In this document: positions 15,970 to 26,069 of the stretch, in pieces | Layout of the letters: each line of letters starts with the position of its first letter | How positions within the stretch are numbered: the first letter of the stretch is position 1 | Source: Phenylobacterium sp. | GTDB taxonomy: Bacteria > Pseudomonadota > Alphaproteobacteria > Caulobacterales > Caulobacteraceae | DNA length: 64,000 nucleotides | Direction of reading: 5' to 3' | Assembly (NCBI RefSeq): GCF_030680185.1 | Contig: NZ_JAUXVZ010000053.1 | Location: 1-64,000, forward strand | The notes under the pieces: generated by a model | The model's input: the letters and a program-made list of their open reading frames with translations, nothing else | The model's database searches: none | Told to the model about the DNA's origin: nothing | Position numbers and translations under genes: made by a program

Positions 15970-18282
15970 ATGAAAACGGGGTTTCCAGTGAGTTTGATCA
16001 GCACATTAACAGCCACCGCGGTCACGGCGGCCGCGCTCCAAGCCACCGGGGTGGAGCCAAGCGCCTCCCTGCGGCAGATCGAACTTCAGGAGGTGGTCAT
16101 TACCGCGCGGCGGCGCGAAGAGCGCTTGCAGGATACGCCGATCAGCGTCTCTGCGGTGGCAGGCCAGGTTCTGACGCTTGAACGCCTGGATCGTGTGGCG
16201 GACTACTCCGCCAAAATCTCCAACTTCAACGCCCTGCAGCAAAATACCCGCGTCTCAACCTTGACCATCCGCGGGGTCGGCGGCAACGCCAACAGCGATG
16301 GTTCGGAGGCCGGCGTCGGCCTCATCGTCGACAATGTCTTCTTCACGCACCCTGGCTTCAGCTGGCTCGACTTCGTCGATCTCGCGAGCGTTGAAGTGGC
16401 CCGCGGGCCCCAGGGGACGCTGCTCGGTAAGAACACCACGATCGGGGCGGTGATCGTCACGACGCAACGCCCGAGCTTCACGCCGGAAGCCACGGTTTCG
16501 GCCACGATCGCCAACCATCAGCGCTATCAGCTGCGCGCGAACCTGTCTGGGCCACTGAGCGACCAAGCTGCCGGCCGACTGACCCTCTATGGCGACACCT
16601 CAGACGGCTGGATCACCAACAGGCCGACGGGCGACGGCTATCTCGACACCGGCCGCTGGGCTGTGCGGGGCCAACTGCTTTACGAGGGCGGCGCCCTTTC
16701 CAACCGTCTGATCGCCGAACAATACGCCACCCGCGAGTTCAACAACTTCTATCCGCCGGTGGGCGATCCCCTCACCTATGTGAACGGGGCGCCGCGCAAC
16801 GGTTGGGCGCGCAGGCTCCAGTCGGCCTTCGGCTACAGTCCCAGCTACGATCTGGAAGACGCCAACCTCGACACCCAGGAAGAGCTGGTCTCGCGGACCA
16901 CAGGGCTCTCCAACCAAGCCGACTGGCGGTTGGGCGAGCACACGATCACCTCCATCACGGCGTGGCGGAAGCTCTATTTCCGCCCCCGCAATGACGGGGA
17001 CAATTCACCGTTTCCCATTTTCCACGCCGGCTATGATGTCGATGTCGATCAGTATTCTCAGGAGTTAAGGCTCGCCTCCGCGAGCGGCGGCGCCTTGGAT
17101 TATCAGGCCGGCATCTTCCTGTTGCGACAGGACGTCACCAGCAATTTCCGGACGCTGTTCTACGCCGACGCGACCGCCTTCTTCCTGAGCCCCGCCCTGC
17201 CCGCCTTGATCCTCGACGGAGTCGAGGCGAGCCAACTGGGCAAGGCCAAGACCTTCAGCGGCGCGGTTTTTGGCCAGGCGACCTGGAGGCCGACGGAGCG
17301 TGCCGCCCTCACCCTCGGCGCGCGCTACACACAGGAGCGCAAGGCGGCGTCAAATGCCGCGACGTCCTTTGGCGGCGTCCCTCTGACCGGAACGCTCACC
17401 CCCCTTCAATCCTATCGGGTCGCGGTCGCCAGCCCCCCCTTTCTCGTTTCCGAGGAGAGCGAGGACGGGAGCGTGTCCTGGCTGATCAACCCGTCCTACA
17501 AGATCAGTCAGGATCTCCTCGCCTATGCCTCGATCGGCTACGGGGAGAAGTCCGGCGCCGCCAATCTAGGGGCCAAGCCCGGCGACCGGGTGATCATCGA
17601 CCCTGAAAAATCCACCGACTTCGAACTCGGCCTGAAGACGACCTGGCTGGACGGCCGCGCGATCCTCAACGGCAACCTCTACTGGAATGACATTGAGGAC
17701 TATCAGGCGACCCTGTCGGACACCCGAGGCGCCACCAGCCGCTCGTATCTGGCCAATGTGGGCAAGGTGCGGATGCGGGGGCTCGAACTGGAGGGGCAGC
17801 TCCAGGCGACGCCGGAACTCAACCTGTCCTTCAGCGCCGCCCTCAACGACGCGCGATACGTCTCCTACCCCAGCGCCCCTGTGCCGCAGGAATACGCCTA
17901 TCCGGGTGGGCCGGGGTCGCTGGACCTTTCGGACACCCGCGTGCCAAACGCGCCACGCTTCACAGGTCAGGTCAGCGCCCGCTACGAGCAGCCCTTGATC
18001 CGTGGTGGGACGGTGTTCGCCTACGGCAACCAGACCTGGCGCAGCGACACCTTCACCCATGCGATCTCCGACCATGGCCGCCAGGACGCCTATGGCCTGA
18101 CCAACATCGGCCTCGGCTATCGGACGATGGGCGACCGCTACGCCGTGCAGGTCTGGGCGCGAAATCTGTTCGACGAGCGCTATGCCGCGGCCTTCGGACA
18201 GGCCGGGGGATCAACCCCCTACATCGCCATCCTCGGCGAGCCGCGCACCTTTGGCGTGACGCTTACCGCCAAACCCTTCTGA
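15970..18282 (+). CDS. TonB-dependent outer-membrane receptor (sulfur cluster)
   Basis: A receptor of 770 residues from ATG 15970 (an upstream GTG at 15949 lacks a ribosome site). Signal peptide MKTGFPVSLISTLTATAVTA; TonB-box/plug start LQEVVITARRREERLQDTPI; plug domain to about residue 165 with VEVARGPQGTLLGKNTTIGAV; then a 22-strand barrel ending in the typical VQVWARNLFDERY and terminal Phe (TLTAKPF). It imports large or scarce substrates using proton motive force through TonB-ExbBD. The neighbouring MFS carrier, two TauD-like dioxygenases and sulfate transporter suggest an organosulfur ligand rather than a siderophore. Confidence 0.88.
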   Translation: MKTGFPVSLISTLTATAVTAAALQATGVEPSASLRQIELQEVVITARRREERLQDTPISVSAVAGQVLTLERLDRVADYSAKISNFNALQQNTRVSTLTIRGVGGNANSDGSEAGVGLIVDNVFFTHPGFSWLDFVDLASVEVARGPQGTLLGKNTTIGAVIVTTQRPSFTPEATVSATIANHQRYQLRANLSGPLSDQAAGRLTLYGDTSDGWITNRPTGDGYLDTGRWAVRGQLLYEGGALSNRLIAEQYATREFNNFYPPVGDPLTYVNGAPRNGWARRLQSAFGYSPSYDLEDANLDTQEELVSRTTGLSNQADWRLGEHTITSITAWRKLYFRPRNDGDNSPFPIFHAGYDVDVDQYSQELRLASASGGALDYQAGIFLLRQDVTSNFRTLFYADATAFFLSPALPALILDGVEASQLGKAKTFSGAVFGQATWRPTERAALTLGARYTQERKAASNAATSFGGVPLTGTLTPLQSYRVAVASPPFLVSEESEDGSVSWLINPSYKISQDLLAYASIGYGEKSGAANLGAKPGDRVIIDPEKSTDFELGLKTTWLDGRAILNGNLYWNDIEDYQATLSDTRGATSRSYLANVGKVRMRGLELEGQLQATPELNLSFSAALNDARYVSYPSAPVPQEYAYPGGPGSLDLSDTRVPNAPRFTGQVSARYEQPLIRGGTVFAYGNQTWRSDTFTHAISDHGRQDAYGLTNIGLGYRTMGDRYAVQVWARNLFDERYAAAFGQAGGSTPYIAILGEPRTFGVTLTAKPF

Positions 18283-18323
18283 CCTGGCGGGGGCCCAGCG
18301 CCCTCGCCCCTGCGGAGGCTCAC

Positions 18324-19697
18324 ATGCCCGTCACCGCCCCTTCACCGCCCACCTGGCGCATTGCCGCCTTCGCATCCCTGGGCCTGCCCATGGCGGCGGC
18401 CGGGCTGCCTCTGGCTGCCTATCTCCCGCCTTTCTATGCGCAGGAACTGGGCCTCGGGCTTGGCTTGGTTGGCGCGATCTTCATGCTCAGCCGCATCTGG
18501 GACGCCGCAAGTGATCCGCTGATCGGAGTCCTGTCGGATCGGACCCGAAGCCGCTTTGGCCGTCGAAAGCCGTGGATCGCCGCGGGCGCTCCGATCTTCG
18601 CCTTGGCCATCGCGGCGATCTTCATGCCCGGCGCCTTCGGGGTCAGCCCGGGCGCGGCGTGGCTGGCCGTCTGGCTCGGCATTCTCTACCTCGGCTGGAC
18701 GGCGGTGCAGATCCCCATGCTGGCCTGGGCGGGTGAGTTGGCCGGCCACTATCACGCACGTAGCCGCATCCAGACCTTTATCCAGGTCGCTCACGCGCTT
18801 GGCCTGCTACTCGTCCTCGTGCTGCCCGCGGGACTAGACGCCCTGGCCGCCCGCAACGGCGCGACGGCCTCCGGGGCGGCCAAGCTGGCGGCCATGGGCG
18901 GCTTCGTCCTGGTCCTGCTGGGGCCCACGCTCTTGGCTGCACTTCTGCTGAACCGGGAACCGCCGGCGCCGGCGACGCCCCTCGGCCGCCCCGTCCTGGC
19001 TCAGCTTCACTCAGCCCTTCGCGACCGGCTGATCCTCAAGGTGCTCGCCTCGGACTTCGCCGTAACCTTGGGACAGCTTATCCGCAGCTCGCTCTTCGTC
19101 TTCTTTGTCTCAGCCTATATGGGCCGCCCTGATCTCGCGGCGGGTCTCTTCCTGCTGCAGTTCGTCTTCGGCGTCTTCGCTGGTCCGATCTGGCTGAAGA
19201 TCGGCTACCGCCTGGGCAAGCACCGCACCGCCGTCGCCGGCGAGCTGGCCCAGGTGGTCATCAACCTGCTGCTGATCCTGGTGACGCCCGAGACCCTGCC
19301 CCTGCTGCTGGGGCTGACCATCGCCCAGGGGCTCGCCCAGGGCTCAGGAAATCTGATGTTGCGGGCGATCGTCTCGGACATCGCCGACAAGCAGAAACTG
19401 GAGACCGGCGAGGACCGCGCCGGCCTGCTGTTCTCCGCATTCAGTCTGGCCGGCAAGGCCGCCACCGCTGTCGCCGTCGGCGTCGCCCTGCCGCTGGTCG
19501 GCGCCTTGGGCTTCAGGCCGGGTGCCGAGAACACCTTCGAAGCCCTGCTGGGATTGAAGCTTGTCTTCGCCATCGGACCGGCCATGGCCCACGCCGCCTC
19601 GGCCGCGCTGATCGCGCGCTTCCCACTCGACGAGACCCGCCACAGCGAGATCCGCGAGGCCCTGGCGCTGCGCGCCGTGGCTCAACCTGCCGAATAA
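18324..19697 (+). CDS. MFS transporter of the GPH/MelB-like (MFS_2) class
   Basis: A 457-residue inner-membrane carrier with 12 predicted TM helices. The loop after TM2 has the GPH signature [20 protein letters not shown] followed by [12 protein letters not shown] members move sugars and other solutes with a cation. It sits 41 bp after the TonB receptor and 26 bp before the first dioxygenase gene, in the same direction, so the three probably form an operon that takes an organosulfur compound from the outer membrane to the cytoplasm. The substrate is inferred from context. Confidence 0.82.
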   Translation: MPVTAPSPPTWRIAAFASLGLPMAAAGLPLAAYLPPFYAQELGLGLGLVGAIFMLSRIWDAASDPLIGVLSDRTRSRFGRRKPWIAAGAPIFALAIAAIFMPGAFGVSPGAAWLAVWLGILYLGWTAVQIPMLAWAGELAGHYHARSRIQTFIQVAHALGLLLVLVLPAGLDALAARNGATASGAAKLAAMGGFVLVLLGPTLLAALLLNREPPAPATPLGRPVLAQLHSALRDRLILKVLASDFAVTLGQLIRSSLFVFFVSAYMGRPDLAAGLFLLQFVFGVFAGPIWLKIGYRLGKHRTAVAGELAQVVINLLLILVTPETLPLLLGLTIAQGLAQGSGNLMLRAIVSDIADKQKLETGEDRAGLLFSAFSLAGKAATAVAVGVALPLVGALGFRPGAENTFEALLGLKLVFAIGPAMAHAASAALIARFPLDETRHSEIREALALRAVAQPAE

Positions 19698-19723
19698 CCC
19701 TCGAACCCAAAGGAGAAACCCCC

Positions 19724-20635
19724 ATGAGCGACATCAACACCCTGCCCAAACTGGCCATCCGCCCCGTCGGCGGAGCCATCGGCGCCAAGATCGCCAATAT
19801 CTACCTCACCCCCGACCTGGACGACGCCTCCGTTCAGGCCGTCGAGGCTGCGTTGAGCGAGCACAAGGTTCTCTTCTTCCGAGGCCAGCATCACTTGGAC
19901 GACGCAACTCAGGAGGCGTTCGCGGCCCGCTTGGGCAAGCCCGTGCCGCATCCTACCGTGCCGGTCCGCGACGGCTCTAGCTACCTGCTGGAGCTGGATT
20001 CGAGCCGCGGCGGGCGCGCCAACGCCTGGCACACGGACGTCACCTTCGTCGCCGCCTATCCGAAGGCCTCGATCCTTCGCGCCGTGGTTTCGCCCGACGC
20101 CGGCGGCGACACCGTCTGGGCCAATACAGCGGCGGCCTACGAGGCTCTGCCCGAGCCACTGAAACTCCTCGCTAACAGCCTCAGAGCCATCCACACCAAC
20201 GCCTACGACTATGCCGCCACGCGATCCAACGTCCGCGAAGCCGACGTCGCCCGTCACCGGGAGGTCTTCGCCTCGACGGTCTATGAGACCGAACATCCGG
20301 TGGTTCGGGTCCACCCGGTCACGGGCGAGCGACACCTTCTTCTCGGGCAATTCGTGAAGAGCTTCGTGGACCTGTCCAGCAGCGACTCCCGGCGGTTGCT
20401 GGAGCTCTTCCAGGAACATGTGACCCGGTTGGAGAATACGGTCCGCTGGCGCTGGCAGGCTGGCGACGTCGCCATCTGGGACAACCGCGCGACCCAGCAC
20501 TACGCCGTGAACGACTATGGCGACCGCCATCGCGTCATGCGTCGGGTCACCCTCGAAGGCGACGTGCCCGTCGGCGCCGATGGCCGCCCCAGCCGCCCCC
20601 TTTCCCCGCCCGCCGCCGCCGTGGCTGCGGAATGA
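19724..20635 (+). CDS. TauD/TfdA-family Fe(II)/2-oxoglutarate dioxygenase (first copy)
   Basis: A 303-residue cytoplasmic oxygenase preceded by AAAGGAGAA. Iron ligands are His103 and Asp105 in AWHTDVTF and His260 in DNRATQHYA; Arg274/275 in [11 protein letters not shown] binds the 2-oxoglutarate carboxylate. The family hydroxylates the carbon next to a sulfonate (taurine, TauD) or alkyl sulfate ester (AtsK), releasing sulfite or sulfate and an aldehyde. Its place beside a second copy, a TonB receptor and sulfate transport genes supports sulfur scavenging. The C-terminus after LEGDVPVG is a loose Pro/Ala tail. The exact substrate is unknown. Confidence 0.88.
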   Translation: MSDINTLPKLAIRPVGGAIGAKIANIYLTPDLDDASVQAVEAALSEHKVLFFRGQHHLDDATQEAFAARLGKPVPHPTVPVRDGSSYLLELDSSRGGRANAWHTDVTFVAAYPKASILRAVVSPDAGGDTVWANTAAAYEALPEPLKLLANSLRAIHTNAYDYAATRSNVREADVARHREVFASTVYETEHPVVRVHPVTGERHLLLGQFVKSFVDLSSSDSRRLLELFQEHVTRLENTVRWRWQAGDVAIWDNRATQHYAVNDYGDRHRVMRRVTLEGDVPVGADGRPSRPLSPPAAAVAAE

Positions 20636-20657
20636 CATCAGCATCAGGAGAAACGTG

Positions 20658-21548
20658 ATGAATGCGATCGTTCATCCTTCGGCACCCGCCGCCGAATTCC
20701 AGAACGGATTGACCTTCACCCCGGCCGGCCCCCTGCTGGGGGCCGAAGTCGGCGGGGTCGATCTGACCCGCCCGCTGGATCCGTATGTCGTGGCCGTCCT
20801 CCGCGGCGCACTAAACCGCCACAAGGTGCTGTTCTTCCACGACCAGGACATCACGCACGAAGACCACGTGCGCTTCGGGCGCTATTTCGGGGATCTGGAA
20901 GGCCATCCGGTGACCACCACCGTTCCAGGCTTTCCGGAAATCTTGCATATCGAGGCCGCAGATGGCCTGAAGATCACCGAAGAGACCTGGCATCTCGCCC
21001 GACCGGCCAACAAGTGGCACACCGATGTCACCTTCCGGGAGAAACCCTCCTTCGCGGGCATTCTCCGGGCACGAAAGCTGCCGCCCTCCGGCGGCGACAC
21101 GATCTTCGCAGACACCGCGGCGGTCTATGCCGATCTCCCCACCGAGGTGAAGACGAGGATCGAGCGTCTGCGGGCCGAGCACGACATCATCCAGAGCTTT
21201 GGCTGGCGGGTGGACGAGACCAAGCGCGCTCAGTTGCGGGCGGAACATCCGCCGCAGTCGCACCCCGTGGTCCGCACTCATCCGGAGACGGGTGAGAAGC
21301 ACCTGTTCGTAAATCACGTCTTCACAACGCGGATCCTCGGCATTTCAGAAGGCGAGAGCCGCGAGTTGCTGGCCTATCTGACCGACCGTGTGAAGGCGCC
21401 GGAGTATCAGGTGCGCTTCCGCTGGAGCCCCAACGCGGTCGTCCTCTGGGACAATCGGGCTACGCAACACTACGCCGTCCTGGACTACGTTCCTCACGAG
21501 CGCATCGTGGAACGGGTTACGGTGAGCGGGGAGGACATCCCCTTCTGA
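20658..21548 (+). CDS. TauD/TfdA-family Fe(II)/2-oxoglutarate dioxygenase (second copy)
   Basis: A 296-residue paralogue of the preceding gene, starting at ATG 20658 after CAGGAGA. Iron ligands His121/Asp123 (KWHTDVTF) and His271 (DNRATQHYA) are intact, with Arg in ERVTVSGED for 2-oxoglutarate. It carries a slightly longer insert around residues 100-118 (ADGLKITEETWHLARP), which is near the substrate lid in TauD-like enzymes and may shift specificity, e.g. toward alkyl sulfate esters. The gene follows the first copy by 22 bp and is closed by a GC-rich hairpin, so it probably ends the operon. Confidence 0.88.
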   Translation: MNAIVHPSAPAAEFQNGLTFTPAGPLLGAEVGGVDLTRPLDPYVVAVLRGALNRHKVLFFHDQDITHEDHVRFGRYFGDLEGHPVTTTVPGFPEILHIEAADGLKITEETWHLARPANKWHTDVTFREKPSFAGILRARKLPPSGGDTIFADTAAVYADLPTEVKTRIERLRAEHDIIQSFGWRVDETKRAQLRAEHPPQSHPVVRTHPETGEKHLFVNHVFTTRILGISEGESRELLAYLTDRVKAPEYQVRFRWSPNAVVLWDNRATQHYAVLDYVPHERIVERVTVSGEDIPF

Positions 21549-21555
21549 GCCCCAC

Positions 21556-21584
21556 GCGCCCGGCCGCCTGCGACGGCCGGGCGC
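21556..21584 (+). terminator. Terminator-like hairpin after the dioxygenase operon
   Basis: GCGCCCGGCCG (21556-21566) and CGGCCGGGCGC (21574-21584) are perfect complements around a 7-nt loop, starting 8 bp after the stop codon. No T run follows, so it may be a Rho-assisted or 3'-stabilising structure rather than a classical intrinsic terminator. Confidence 0.55.
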
Positions 21585-21683
21585 AGCCTGATGACTGGCT
21601 GGACGGCGTCTTTGCTACTATGTACCCCTTCGAACTAGGAATTTCGAACGGGCCTCACGGCAGGCCGTTGCGGCGGAACATAG

Positions 21684-22124
21684 ATGATCTCCAAGAAGGC
21701 GCTCTACGCGATCCGCGCCCTCATGAGCCTGGCGCGGGTGGCGCCGGAGGCGATGAACACGGGCGAGATTGTGCTCGCCAATGATCTGCCACGAAAGTTC
21801 CTCGAAGCCATACTGCTGGATCTCAAGCGCGCCAGGATCACGGTCAGCGAGCGCGGTCGTGAGGGTGGCCATCGCCTCGCCCGCGCGCCGGGAGAGATCA
21901 ATCTGGCCGATATCATCCGCGCCATCGATGGACCGCTGGCCATGCTGCCCTGCGCCTCGGTGACCAGCTATCGGCCATGCGACGACTGTCCCGACGTGGA
22001 GAACTGCCAGATCCGACGAGCGCTCGCCAAAGGTCGAGACGCATTGGCCGAGGTGCTGGAGAGCACCACGCTCGCCGACCTCGTTGAGCGGCCTGACATG
22101 GCGCCGGCCGGCGTCTTCGTCTGA
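21684..22124 (+). CDS. Rrf2-family transcriptional regulator (first copy)
   Basis: A 146-residue regulator. Residues 1-60 are the winged helix-turn-helix (SKKALYAIRALMSLA; LPRKFLEAILLDLKRARI; wing GREGGHRLARAP). The C-terminal half has a cysteine cluster C-x8-C-x2-C-x5-C (CASVTSYRPCDDCPDVENC), the region that carries a 2Fe-2S cluster or a thiol sensor in IscR/NsrR/CymR relatives. It lies between the dioxygenases and the convergent sulfate ABC operon, so control of sulfur genes in response to redox or cysteine status is likely. The effector is unknown. Confidence 0.85.
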   Translation: MISKKALYAIRALMSLARVAPEAMNTGEIVLANDLPRKFLEAILLDLKRARITVSERGREGGHRLARAPGEINLADIIRAIDGPLAMLPCASVTSYRPCDDCPDVENCQIRRALAKGRDALAEVLESTTLADLVERPDMAPAGVFV

Positions 22125-22142
22125 GCGCCGGCCCTCTCCTGA

Positions 22143-23183
22143 CTACCCCCCCGCCGGGAAAGTGGTGAAGCGCTCCGGCGCAAGACGGATCTGAGCGCCT
22201 CGGGCCACTCCGTCTGGCAGACGACCGCGGGCCCAGTCGATCTCCATCATCTGATCGCCGCGCATACACTCCAGCCGCGTGGCCGGGCCTCTGGCGATAA
22301 CGCCGACCACCTCAGCCAGGAAGCCGCGGCCGTCGGCAGGATTGATCTCGACCTCGTGCGGACGAAAGAAGGCTTTCACCTCGCCGGCCGCGGCGTCGGC
22401 CAGCGGGAACCTGGCGTCATACAGATGAAGCTCACCATCGCTGACGAGGCCCCGCGCTTCGTTGGCGGCCCCTAGGAAGTCAAAGACAAACGGGGTGGCG
22501 GGCGAGGCGTAGATATCATTCGGCGCGCCCACCTGTTCGATCTTTCCGCTGTTGAGGATGGCGACCCGATCTGCCAGATCCATCGCTTCCTCCTGGTCGT
22601 GCGTGACGAAGATGGTGGTGACTCCCGTCTCGTCATGCACCCGTCGCAGCCAGTAGCGCAGCTCGCGTCTGACTTTGGCGTCCAGCGCACCGAACGGCTC
22701 GTCCAGCAGGAGCATGCGTGGCTCGATAGCGAGCGCCCGGGCCAGGGCGACCCGCTGTCGCTGACCGCCTGACAGCTGCGATGGGTAGCGGGCGCCATAT
22801 CCTTCCAGCTGCACGAGGCTGAGCAACTCGTCGGTTCGCCGCTTGATGTCCTCGGCTGAAGGTCGGTCGCGACGGGGCCGGACACGAAGTCCGAAACCGA
22901 TATTGGCCGCCACCGTCATGTGGCGGAAGAGCGCGTAGTGCTGGAAGACCATGCCGGCCTTCCGCTCGCGGGCGCTCAACGAGAGGAGATCGGCGCCGTC
23001 GAAGCTCACATCTCCGGTCGTCGGGCTGATGAGCCCCGCCAGGATACGGAGAAGGGTGGTCTTCCCCGAGCCTGAAGGCCCCAGAAGCGCCAGGAACTCT
23101 CGGTCACCGACCTCGAGGTCAAGGTTCTGCAGGGCATGGCCTTGGCCATAGGTCTTCGAAATGTCTTTGATGATCAGGGGCAT
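22143..23183 (-). CDS. cysA: Sulfate ABC transporter ATP-binding protein
   Basis: A 346-residue ATPase. Walker A is GPSGSGKTT (35-43), the signature is LSGGQRQRVALARALA, Walker B is MLLLDEPFGALD, and the switch is FVTHDQEEAMD. A C-terminal TOBE-like regulatory domain follows (residues ~235-346, with EVKAFFRPHEVEINP). ATG 23183 is used; a longer frame overlapping cysW is less likely. It is the last gene of sbp-cysT-cysW-cysA. CysA energises import of sulfate or thiosulfate through the CysT/CysW channel. It converges with the first Rrf2 gene, 18 bp apart. Confidence 0.92.
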   Translation of the reverse strand: MPLIIKDISKTYGQGHALQNLDLEVGDREFLALLGPSGSGKTTLLRILAGLISPTTGDVSFDGADLLSLSARERKAGMVFQHYALFRHMTVAANIGFGLRVRPRRDRPSAEDIKRRTDELLSLVQLEGYGARYPSQLSGGQRQRVALARALAIEPRMLLLDEPFGALDAKVRRELRYWLRRVHDETGVTTIFVTHDQEEAMDLADRVAILNSGKIEQVGAPNDIYASPATPFVFDFLGAANEARGLVSDGELHLYDARFPLADAAAGEVKAFFRPHEVEINPADGRGFLAEVVGVIARGPATRLECMRGDQMMEIDWARGRLPDGVARGAQIRLAPERFTTFPAGG

Positions 23184-23191
23184 GTGATTGT

Positions 23192-24025
23192 TCAGTGCCG
23201 TCGGCTGGCCGAAAGCTCGCCGGCGAAGCGCCATTCGAGTCCGGATTTGATGACAAGGGTGACGATCGCCAGTCCGGCGAGGATGGTGGCCGTCGCGAAC
23301 GCCCCGACAAAGTTGTACTCGTTGTAGAGAATCTCGACGTGCAACGGCAGCGTATTGGTCTGACCTCGGATGTGTCCGGAAACCACCGAGACGGCGCCAA
23401 ACTCACCCATGGCCCGCGCGTTACAAAGCAGGACGCCGTAAAGCAGCGCCCACTTGATATTGGGCAAGGTCACCATGAAGAAGGTGCGGAAGCCACCGGC
23501 CCCCAAGGTGATCGCAGCCTCCTCCTCATCGGCGCCCTGCTCCTGCATCAACGGGATGAGTTCCCGTGCGACGAAGGGCAAGGTGATGAACAGGGTCGCG
23601 AGGACAAGGCCAGGCACGGCGAACAGGATTTGAACATTCGCCGAGGTCATCGGCCCCGCCAGCCATCCGCTGGCGCCGAACAGCAGCACCCAGACCAGGC
23701 CAGAGATCACCGGAGACACCGAGAAGGGCAGATCGATCAGGGTGAGCAGCAAACCCTTCCCAGGGAAGTCAAACTTGGTCACCGCCCAGGCGGCCGCGAC
23801 CCCGAACACCGCGTTAAGCGGCACGGCGATCGCCGCCACGAGCAGGGTCAGGCGGATGGCGGACCAGGTGTCGGAATGGGCGAAGATATCGAGATACTCC
23901 GCCGGCCCCCGTCGGAAGGCTTCGACGAAGACCATGCCCATGGGCAACAGGATGAGCACGGCGACATAGGCGACGCCAATGCCAAGCAGAATGGGCGACG
24001 GCCGCCCAATTGATTTCTCGCTCAT
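23192..24025 (-). CDS. cysW: Sulfate ABC transporter permease CysW
   Basis: A 277-residue inner-membrane permease with six TM helices and the binding-protein-dependent transport signature EEEAAITLGAGGFRTFFMVT (the EAA loop contacting CysA). It overlaps the cysT stop by 4 nt. CysT family features include SGHIRGQTNTLPLHVEILY, typical of CysW. It functions as one half of the membrane channel. Confidence 0.92.
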   Translation of the reverse strand: MSEKSIGRPSPILLGIGVAYVAVLILLPMGMVFVEAFRRGPAEYLDIFAHSDTWSAIRLTLLVAAIAVPLNAVFGVAAAWAVTKFDFPGKGLLLTLIDLPFSVSPVISGLVWVLLFGASGWLAGPMTSANVQILFAVPGLVLATLFITLPFVARELIPLMQEQGADEEEAAITLGAGGFRTFFMVTLPNIKWALLYGVLLCNARAMGEFGAVSVVSGHIRGQTNTLPLHVEILYNEYNFVGAFATATILAGLAIVTLVIKSGLEWRFAGELSASRRH

Positions 24026-24876
24026 CGGCCAGCCCCCGGGGTCGCCATCAGTCGCTGGAGGCCGTTGACCGCCAGCAGGATTAGGAACGAGAGGCTGAGC
24101 ATCGCCAGCCCAACGGCTGCGGCGCCGGCATAGTCGTATTCCTCAAGGCGCACGACAATCAGCAGCGGCGCAATTTCGGTGCGCAGGGGCAGGTTGCCGG
24201 CGATGAAGATGACCGAACCGTACTCGCCAACAGCCCGGGCGAAGGCCAGGGACACCCCTGTGATCAGGGCGGGTCGGATGGCAGGCAGGACAACCATCCA
24301 GGTGCGCTGCCAGCTGTTGGCGCCGAGGGTGAACGCCGCTTCTTCAAGGCCTGCGTCCAGATCTTCAAGCACCGGCTGTACGGCCCGCACCACGAACGGA
24401 AAGCCGACGAAGGTCAGCGCAATCACCACCCCAAGGGGGGAATAGGCTGCGCGAATACCGAACTCCGCCAACCAGAGCCCAATCGGGCCATTGGGCGCGT
24501 AAAGCGCCGTCAGTGCGATGCCGGCGACGGCGGTTGGCAGGGCGAAGGGCAGATCGATGATGGCGTCGAGAAGCCGGCGGCCAGGAAACTGCATGCGGAC
24601 CAACACCCAAGCCACGATCAACCCCATCACGGCATTGATCGCCGCGGCGATCGCCGAGGCCCCAAAGCTCAGCTTCAGCGCCGCCACGACCCGCGGAGAG
24701 GTGACCACGCCCCAGACCCCGGCCACGCCCAGTTCCCAGGGACGCAGAATGAGCGCGGTGAGCGGGATCAGGACGATCAGGCTCAGATAGATGACCGTGA
24801 AGCCGAGGGAGAGCCGAAAGCCCGGTAGCAGCCTGGTGCTGCGTCTCCGGGGGGGCGACGAGACGGCGATGCTCAT
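24022..24876 (-). CDS. cysT: Sulfate ABC transporter permease CysT/CysU
   Basis: A 284-residue permease with six TM helices. The EAA loop is [20 protein letters not shown], and the family phrase [24 protein letters not shown] text sits before TM4. It overlaps cysW and the binding-protein gene by 4 nt each, so translation is coupled along the operon. It pairs with CysW to form the sulfate channel. Confidence 0.92.
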   Translation of the reverse strand: MSIAVSSPPRRRSTRLLPGFRLSLGFTVIYLSLIVLIPLTALILRPWELGVAGVWGVVTSPRVVAALKLSFGASAIAAAINAVMGLIVAWVLVRMQFPGRRLLDAIIDLPFALPTAVAGIALTALYAPNGPIGLWLAEFGIRAAYSPLGVVIALTFVGFPFVVRAVQPVLEDLDAGLEEAAFTLGANSWQRTWMVVLPAIRPALITGVSLAFARAVGEYGSVIFIAGNLPLRTEIAPLLIVVRLEEYDYAGAAAVGLAMLSLSFLILLAVNGLQRLMATPGAGR

Positions 24877-25886
24877 CGGGCGGCCGGTTGGTAAATCTTG
24901 TCGAAAACCCCGCCCTCGGCGAAGTGCTTTGCCTGGGTCGCAGGCCAGCCGCCAAAGTCGGCGATCGTCACCAGCTCCAGTTGTCTGAACTTCTCGGCGT
25001 ACCGGGCGGCGACCTCGGGGCTGCGCGGCCGATAGTGATGCTTCGCCGCCAGCTCCTGCGCCTTTGGCGCGTACAGGCCCTCAAGATAGGCCTGAGCGAT
25101 GGCGCGGGTCCCGCGGCGGTCAACGACGGTGTCGACGATAGCCACGGGGGGCTCCGCCAGGACCGAGAGGCTCGGGGTGACGATCTCGACCATTCCTTCG
25201 CCAAGTTCCTCGATGGCCAGGAAGGCTTCATTCTCCCAAGCCAGCAGGACATCGCCGATGCCCCGCTGGACGAATGTCGTTGTTGAGCCGCGCGCGCCGG
25301 TATCCAGCACGGGCACATTTCGGAACAGCGCGCCGACAAAGCGTTCCGCCGCCGCCTCGTTCCCTTCGGCCTTCAAGGCATAGGCCCATGCCGCCAGGTA
25401 GTTCCAGCGGGCGCCGCCGGAAGTCTTCGGGTTGGGGGTGATGACCTCCACGCCTGGACGAACCAGGTCGGCCCAGTCACCGATCGCCTTTGGGTTACCC
25501 TTCCGAACAAGGAAGACGATGGTGGACGTATATGGGCAGCTATTCTCCGGCAGTCGGCTTTCCCAACCTGATTGGATCAAGCCCCGCTCGGCGATCGCAT
25601 CAATGTCCGCCGCGAGCGCCAGCGTTACGACATCGGCGGCGAGGCCGTCGATCACCGAGCGCGCCTGCTTGCCTGAGCCACCATGCGACTGTTCCAGCGC
25701 CAGAGGCGGGTTGCCGGCCCCAGCCCAGTCGCTGGAGAACATCTCATTGTATTCCTTGTAGAACTCACGCGTCGGATCGTAGCTGACGTTGAGAAGGGTT
25801 TGGGCGCTGGCCTGGCTACCGCAGGCCGAAAGGGCCAGGGCGCTGCCTCCCAGCAGCAAGGCGCGGCGATCAATGGCGAAGCTCAT
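24873..25886 (-). CDS. sbp: Sulfate-binding periplasmic (lipo)protein
   Basis: About 337 residues from ATG 25886, which follows GGGAG. The N-terminus [20 protein letters not shown] carries a twin-arginine-like pair and an LSAC lipobox, so it is a periplasmic protein, perhaps lipid anchored. Diagnostic Sbp/CysP text: [17 protein letters not shown] at the mature N-terminus, [16 protein letters not shown] and [20 protein letters not shown], which hold the sulfate by main-chain and Ser/Arg contacts. First gene of the sulfate ABC operon, divergent from the second Rrf2 gene. Confidence 0.92.
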   Translation of the reverse strand: MSFAIDRRALLLGGSALALSACGSQASAQTLLNVSYDPTREFYKEYNEMFSSDWAGAGNPPLALEQSHGGSGKQARSVIDGLAADVVTLALAADIDAIAERGLIQSGWESRLPENSCPYTSTIVFLVRKGNPKAIGDWADLVRPGVEVITPNPKTSGGARWNYLAAWAYALKAEGNEAAAERFVGALFRNVPVLDTGARGSTTTFVQRGIGDVLLAWENEAFLAIEELGEGMVEIVTPSLSVLAEPPVAIVDTVVDRRGTRAIAQAYLEGLYAPKAQELAAKHHYRPRSPEVAARYAEKFRQLELVTIADFGGWPATQAKHFAEGGVFDKIYQPAAR

Positions 25887-25943
25887 GGTGTGGCTCTCCC
25901 TCGTGACGCCCGAAGCCAAGACGATTTAAACCTATCTGTCTAG

Positions 25944-26042
25944 TAGATTTAGTAGGGTTGGCTCTCATCGCCGCAGCGCCGCCAAAACCTAGGCGCCCAA
26001 AAAAGGGATTGATCATCCTTACCCTTTAATTCCTATTGGAAT
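25944..26042. promoter_or_regulatory. Divergent sbp/Rrf2 control region with two candidate operators
   Basis: The 183-bp AT-rich gap between sbp and the second Rrf2 gene holds TAGATTTAGTAGGGTT (25944-25959), which matches TAGGTTTTGTAGGGTT (26553-26568, before the second TonB receptor) at 14 of 16 positions. It also holds a 14-bp palindrome, ATTCC TATT GGAAT (26029-26042), just before the Rrf2 start. The layout fits a regulator controlling both itself and the divergent transporter. Confidence 0.5.
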
Positions 26043-26069
26043 GACATACTATAGATTGCGGAGGCGAAA

